This document shows, one piece after another, positions 54,301 to 60,300 of a stretch of DNA of 64,000 bases. Position 1 is the first letter of the stretch; every line of letters begins with the position of its first letter. The position numbers were made by a program, and so were the translations under genes. The DNA is from Scolanthus callimorphus (Eukaryota; Cnidaria; Anthozoa; Actiniaria; Edwardsiidae), in the NCBI GenBank assembly GCA_033964015.1, contig CM066923.1, positions 7,181,978 through 7,245,977 on the forward strand, read 5' to 3'. The notes beneath the pieces were generated by a model. That model had not been told where the DNA came from. It saw nothing but the letters and a program-made list of their open reading frames with translations, and did no database searches.

Positions 54301-57300
54301 TGCCTGATGATCTAAATCCGTTTGTTTTTATATGCACGTGTTTACTGTATATGGAACGAATAAGATTTTTATTTGCCTCATCTATATATTGTGCATTCAC
54401 CCTGATGGATAACTGAGCTACTTGCAACATTATTTCCATCCTTTCAGCGCCAAACGAACCACCAGCAGGCGTCACTGTTTCTCCTGCGAGTAGCACATCA
54501 TGCAACGTGTCTTGGGAAGAGATTCCTGAATCCAACCGTCGAGGGATCATCACACATTACACAATCTACCACAAACGCGAAGACTCAGAAGACATCTGGA
54601 CACCAACAACGCAACACGAAAGTCGTTCCTTGACCATCACACAACTTCATATTTTTACCCAATATTTGATAATTGTGTCGGCAAGCACTGTTGCAGGAGA
54701 AGGCCCAAATTCAACTTTTCAAGTGTGTCACACAGAACAAGACGGTACGTATTATGATAAATAAAAAAGTTCTTCAATTAGACTTAGGTAGGACGCTGAA
54801 AGTTACTATAATCCACACCCACGCTTGCCTCGGTAATCAAATGTAGACTAGAAATAAAGTGTACTAAACTTAAATGTTCCATCGGATGTAGCCTTTCAGT
54901 ACAATTCAAACTGAGACGATGTGAACTTGCATATGTTAAAAAGGAAGGAGCGAATGGATCTGCAGTTCGAAAGCGCTATCCTTTCTTTCAGAAACTGAAA
55001 GCTAATTGATCTATATATTTTCTCCAACGGTTTTCATGTAGGGCTGCACGAGATTTTTTTGACGTCGATATCTTAAATCGTGCGAGGTCAGGAGATTTGA
55101 GAATATCCTTTTTATTCAGCTCCAGGACTTCCTCCGCAAAACGTTACCTTAACACTGGCGAAGCCCAAGACGCTAACGTTCCAATGGTCACGGGTGCCAT
55201 CCGAGCAACTCAACGGCATTTTATCACAGTATGAGGCAGAATTAGCTCAGGTTTGGAGTACGGCTGAGCCCAATACCGTGGAAATTAGTCGTGAAGAGCA
55301 TTCCAAAACTTTCGAAGGTCTCCTTGAATACAGAAACTACAGTTTTAGCGTGCGGGCGAGAACCATCAAACCTGGACCCTGGAGTTTGCCAGTATTCGCA
55401 AAAACTGGTGAAGCAGGTATGGACACTTGGCTATTAAACAACCGTAACACTAACTATTGTATTGTAAAAGTTGTTCCTCTTTCAGTCTTTACAGACGTAG
55501 GTAGGTTACGAGGCATTTATTTCGCATAATCCAAATTTGACAAAACAATTTGTCGACATTGTTTTAGTGATTCGACGTTTATATACAATGGTATAGTGAT
55601 TTGGAAGGAATTGCGCTTGACATGGAGTTTTCCTGTTATTCAGTACTCCAGGTGGTAAACTTTGAAATTTAATTTCTCCGCTTTTCGTGCGAATTTCAAG
55701 TTATTCCTTATATGTAGTTCGTCCAAAGCAAATCAAAATCAAGTCAAGGGATTCTAAAGTTTTGAGTAGTTTTGGCCACTTTTTGACAAAATTGCTCGAA
55801 ATCCTGGTAAAATCTGTCTTAATTCAGGAAGTATATCATCTAACATAGACGTAAATGAAGAAAAAGGTATTCTTGAGAATGAGAAATAGCGGATTTCAGA
55901 TCTGTGTCGGAAGTATATCAGATTTCCTTTTGAGTGTTGTCCAATACACTGACAAATTTATGCAAGGCATTGTCTAAAACAATGGAGTGCAATGGAGTGT
56001 ATTATAGAACGAGGCAATACAATGGGGGAGAACAATACCATGCATAAATTTGTCAGAGTATTGGACTAGTATGAACAATTCAATCGTTAGTGTTTACTTG
56101 GGTCGCGACTAAACGTAAGGAGTAATTACTTCGCCTCCTGGTTGTTTTGTTGCTGAATGGGTTTCGTGTCTGATTGGTTGGTTGTTGAATGGGTTTCGTT
56201 TCTGATTGGTTGGTTGTTGTATGGGTTTCGTTTCTGATTGGATGAGTCTATTTACTTTGCGTTTACTTTTCGACGCTCATCTGAAATCCGCTCTAAAAAT
56301 GAGCATGAATCAAGATGTAAATGAAGGCTGAGGCTGTCGATGATAAGAATGATGATGAATATAAGCTTGATGATGATGATGATGATGATAGTGATGTTGG
56401 TAACAGTAGCTTCTTCCGTAATATATTGTACATTCACCCTGTTGGGCAACTCTCAGAAGGTTTAAGGCAAGGCATTCGCTAGGATGGTCACAAAACTTAG
56501 GGGGTGGTCTATATTCGATACGTTTGAAGATATCATTACGGTAAATATTTCAGCTTGTAGGGAATATCAAAATTAGCATGTTTATTTTAATGTTTCTATG
56601 ACAACGTCAAATATGACCTTTGAACTCACAGTTTAAACATTTTCACAAACTGCCACTGTAGACAAGGAAAATGCATAGCTAGGAACATTTCTCTATTGCG
56701 AATAAAGGGACTTACCTAAGGGTTCATTAAGCTAATTGGAATTCGTGCACAGCATTTATAATTACAAAGTTATTAAAATGATATCAAATTTCACTTGTCC
56801 TAAAATAGGGTTCCTATTGAGAAAGTCAACATATCCAATTAGATCAATGATGCCTGCCACAACCTGAATCACTTCACGTTTCAAAATTCTCAGCAATTTT
56901 AGCCTTTCCTTGTCCACAAAGGCAGTTTTTAAAAACCGTTGAAATGCAGAGTTCAAAGGTCACATTATATGTTGCCATAGAAACGTTACCGAAAATATAT
57001 CAATTTTGTGAACCTCTACAACTTGAAGTCTGTCCTGCAATGATATTGTTAAGACTTTGGAATATAGACCACCCCCTAAGTTTTTTCGACCAATTTTTGC
57101 GACAACCTTGCCTTAAACATTCTGAGCTGAACTGCTTGCAACATTATTTCTCTCCTTCCAGCGCCAAACGGACCGCCAGTAGGCGTCACTGCCTCTCCTG
57201 CGAGTAGCACATCATGCAACGTGTCTTGGGAAGAGATTCCTGAATCAAACCGTCGAGGGATCATCACACATTACACAATCTACCACAGGCTTGAAGACTC

Positions 57301-60300
57301 AGAAGACGACTGGACGCCAACAACGCAAAACATAGGTCGTAACTTGGTCCTCACAGAACTTAGTATTTATACCCGATATTTGATAAATGTGTCGGCAAGC
57401 ACCGTTGCAGGAGAAGGCCCAAAATCAAAATTTCAAGTCTGTCGCACAGACCAAGATGGTACGTATTATAATATTAAAACAAATAAAAATAAATTTCTTC
57501 AATTAGACTGACATGTATCAAAGCCCCAACTTCGAGATGCGAATCCTTTAATTGAGAAAACTTTCCTTGGAAATGAAGTGTACTGAAAAGTACTATCGCA
57601 TTCCAGACCACCGTAGCCGGAGGGAGAGGCTCCCTTATTATTTTGTCATTTCGATAGGAATACTGTATCGATTTTATACAGCTAATGGTAAATATACCCT
57701 CCCCTGGCAATGATTTCCATGTTGCTACTGCGTCAAATTGCAGTTTGTTTCACCGTGATCTTAATATGTAGGCCGTGCACCCACTGTCATAGTTTTTCAG
57801 GGAACTAGTTATTTGCCATACAAACGACAAAAACCTGAAAGAAAAAACTGTTTACTCAGCTCCAGGACTTTCCCCGCAAAAGGTTACTCTAGCACTGGCA
57901 ACGCACAACACGTTGACGTTCCAATGGTCACGGGTACCCTCCGAGCAACTCAACGGCATTTTGTCACAGTATGAGGCAAATCTAGTTCTGGTTGGGGTCG
58001 AGGAGGATGGGATCACCGAAATTATTAGTCATGAGGATCAGTCAAAAAAGTTTGAAGGACTGGTTGAAGACAGGAACTACAGTTTCAGTGTGCGGGCGAG
58101 AACCATCGCGTATGGTCCATGGAGTCTGCCAGTATTCGCACAAACTGGTCAAGCAGGTATGGAAACTTGACTTACAAAAGCAGTAGCTGTTAGAGCGGTT
58201 TTCACATGACTGTCGTGAAAGCAATAGACCGAATTCTTCAGCTTTTCGTGACGAAAATATAAAACCCATATACTATGAGCAAACTTCTAACACTTTCCTG
58301 CAATCGGTGTAATTTTCCATGCTCTATGCCAAAGTGAAATTTTGGCTTTTCCGACGTAGCAACAGTAACTAGGGAGTAGAACAATAAAGCGGGATCGGTC
58401 AATTCATGAGTAATTCACTATCCAATCAAATGCGATAATAATTCCACAACAAGCCAATCGAGAGCGGGGAGATTCACAACCTCTCCTTTTCGCGAGCGAA
58501 GAATAAGTGAAGTAGTCACAAGTTATTGTGTAATTGGTTTCTCTACGCGATTTGATTGGCTGAAGGATCAAATATCATGCTCTCGACCAATCACAACCCC
58601 AAGCAATCGCACTGAGTTACCGAGTAATTTGTAATTACTCACGACAGTCATGTGAAAACTGCTCTATTAGTAAAACATGTTACTCATTCCGCATTTACAA
58701 ACTGTGTAGGTAAGTAACCGCGGCTTTATGAAAAAATACGAGCATTTTCGTTGCGCATAATCCAAATTCGCACAAACAGTTTAAGGAATTATAAAATGAC
58801 TTGAAATAGTGTTGAAAACACTAACAGCGGTGTGAATCCAAAATGAATGGCAATGTCCCAATAAAATCGAAGACAAATCTTGGTCTGTTTTGTCCTTCCT
58901 CTCTATTTGTAGCTATTTGTCAATTTATTAATTATAAAATGTAACGTTAGAAGCACTTGAAGGAATAGTTATTCTAGCGCAAAATTCTTGTTTGGCGGCA
59001 TTTTGTCTTCGCCAGTCAGAAACAAAACCTGCTTGCTGGATGATCACTAGCCCTGCCGACTTCTAAAACTTTAGCAAATTAGAAAGCGAGTACTCAAAAA
59101 GAGAGTAAATAGGTTTCTAAATTTTGGAGTAGTATTTGATTGAGCTATTAAACCGTCTTTTTCTTTTCTTTTGAATCTCTCTTCAATAGCGCCAGGCGTC
59201 TCCCCGTCCAATGTGACTGCCAAAAACACCAGCATCTCCAGCATTCGAGTAGAGTGGTCAGCACTCTCCCCGGACGCCGTGTCCGGAACTCTTCAAGGCT
59301 ACCAACTGAGTTACATAAACACGAACGTGTCTGGATCACCAGAGGTGAACGTAACTGTTGATCACACCGTGCTTTCGTATGATATAACTGGTCTCCTGTT
59401 ATACACTCTCTACTGTTTCAAAGTGAGGGCCCTCACTGTTGACTATGGACCTTGGAGCGACCCTGTGTGTTCTTTCACCACCCTTAAATATCTACCGCGT
59501 AAGTTAATCAAAGAAACATATTACGTTTTGTACGTTGATATTATATCAGATATTTGTTACGTAGCTAGTCCAAACTATATCCTCGGTACCAGAGTCTCCA
59601 AGCTCTACTCCCACCTGTCATTAGAATATTTTGACTGAGCTCAGCGTAAAGTTTCGAGACTGTGATGTCTTGGCTGAGCGCGTGTTATAAATGAGTAATG
59701 CTTCGAGACCGCGGCGTCTTTACTGAGTTGTCACCAAGTGAGTAAAGCTTAGAGACTCTGGTACCCAAGGTACCTAGACGTGTCAGTGCTCCTGTGCTAT
59801 TGTCGGCTTGCTGGCTGAATGAGCTGCCACTACTGTCGATTTGTAGCTGCAGTAACAAGCACGAGCATTGTTCTAATATCGAACGAAAACAATTTGGTAA
59901 ATCAAATCTTGATCTTTGTTTTTAGATGTTGATTTAGGGATTTCTACACGTAATTTGTCTAATACCGAATGAAAACAATAACAAAGGAGTGGCTGACACG
60001 GGCTCTTTACATATGACCTTTTCAGTTCCCACATCGCTCTTTTTCTTCACAGCACCTGAAGTCATCCCAGTAGAGCTTGGTTTATCCAACGTCTCATCGA
60101 CTATGACAATTCTAACCTGGGTCTCACTACCAACCAGCCACAAAGACCCGGACGCTAACATCACTGGATACCGCATTTATTACAAAATCAAGGGTACTGA
60201 TAAGGAACAAAACATCAGTGTTGATGGCCAATCTGCGGATCGATTTGAACTTACTGGCTTGAGGAAGTTCAGAGTGTATGAAGTTCGTATAGTAGCGGTG

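Larger units (their letters stand above)
51751..56350. repeat. Segmental duplication, copy B
   Basis: Starts in a GAGGAT repeat (51751-51852) and carries exons 30, 31 and 32 with the same foldback element. Relative to copy A it lacks the 480-bp MITE, has a 128-bp insert at 55939-56066, and has a divergent block inside exon 31. It ends near a GATGAT run at about 56340-56400. Confidence 0.92.
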
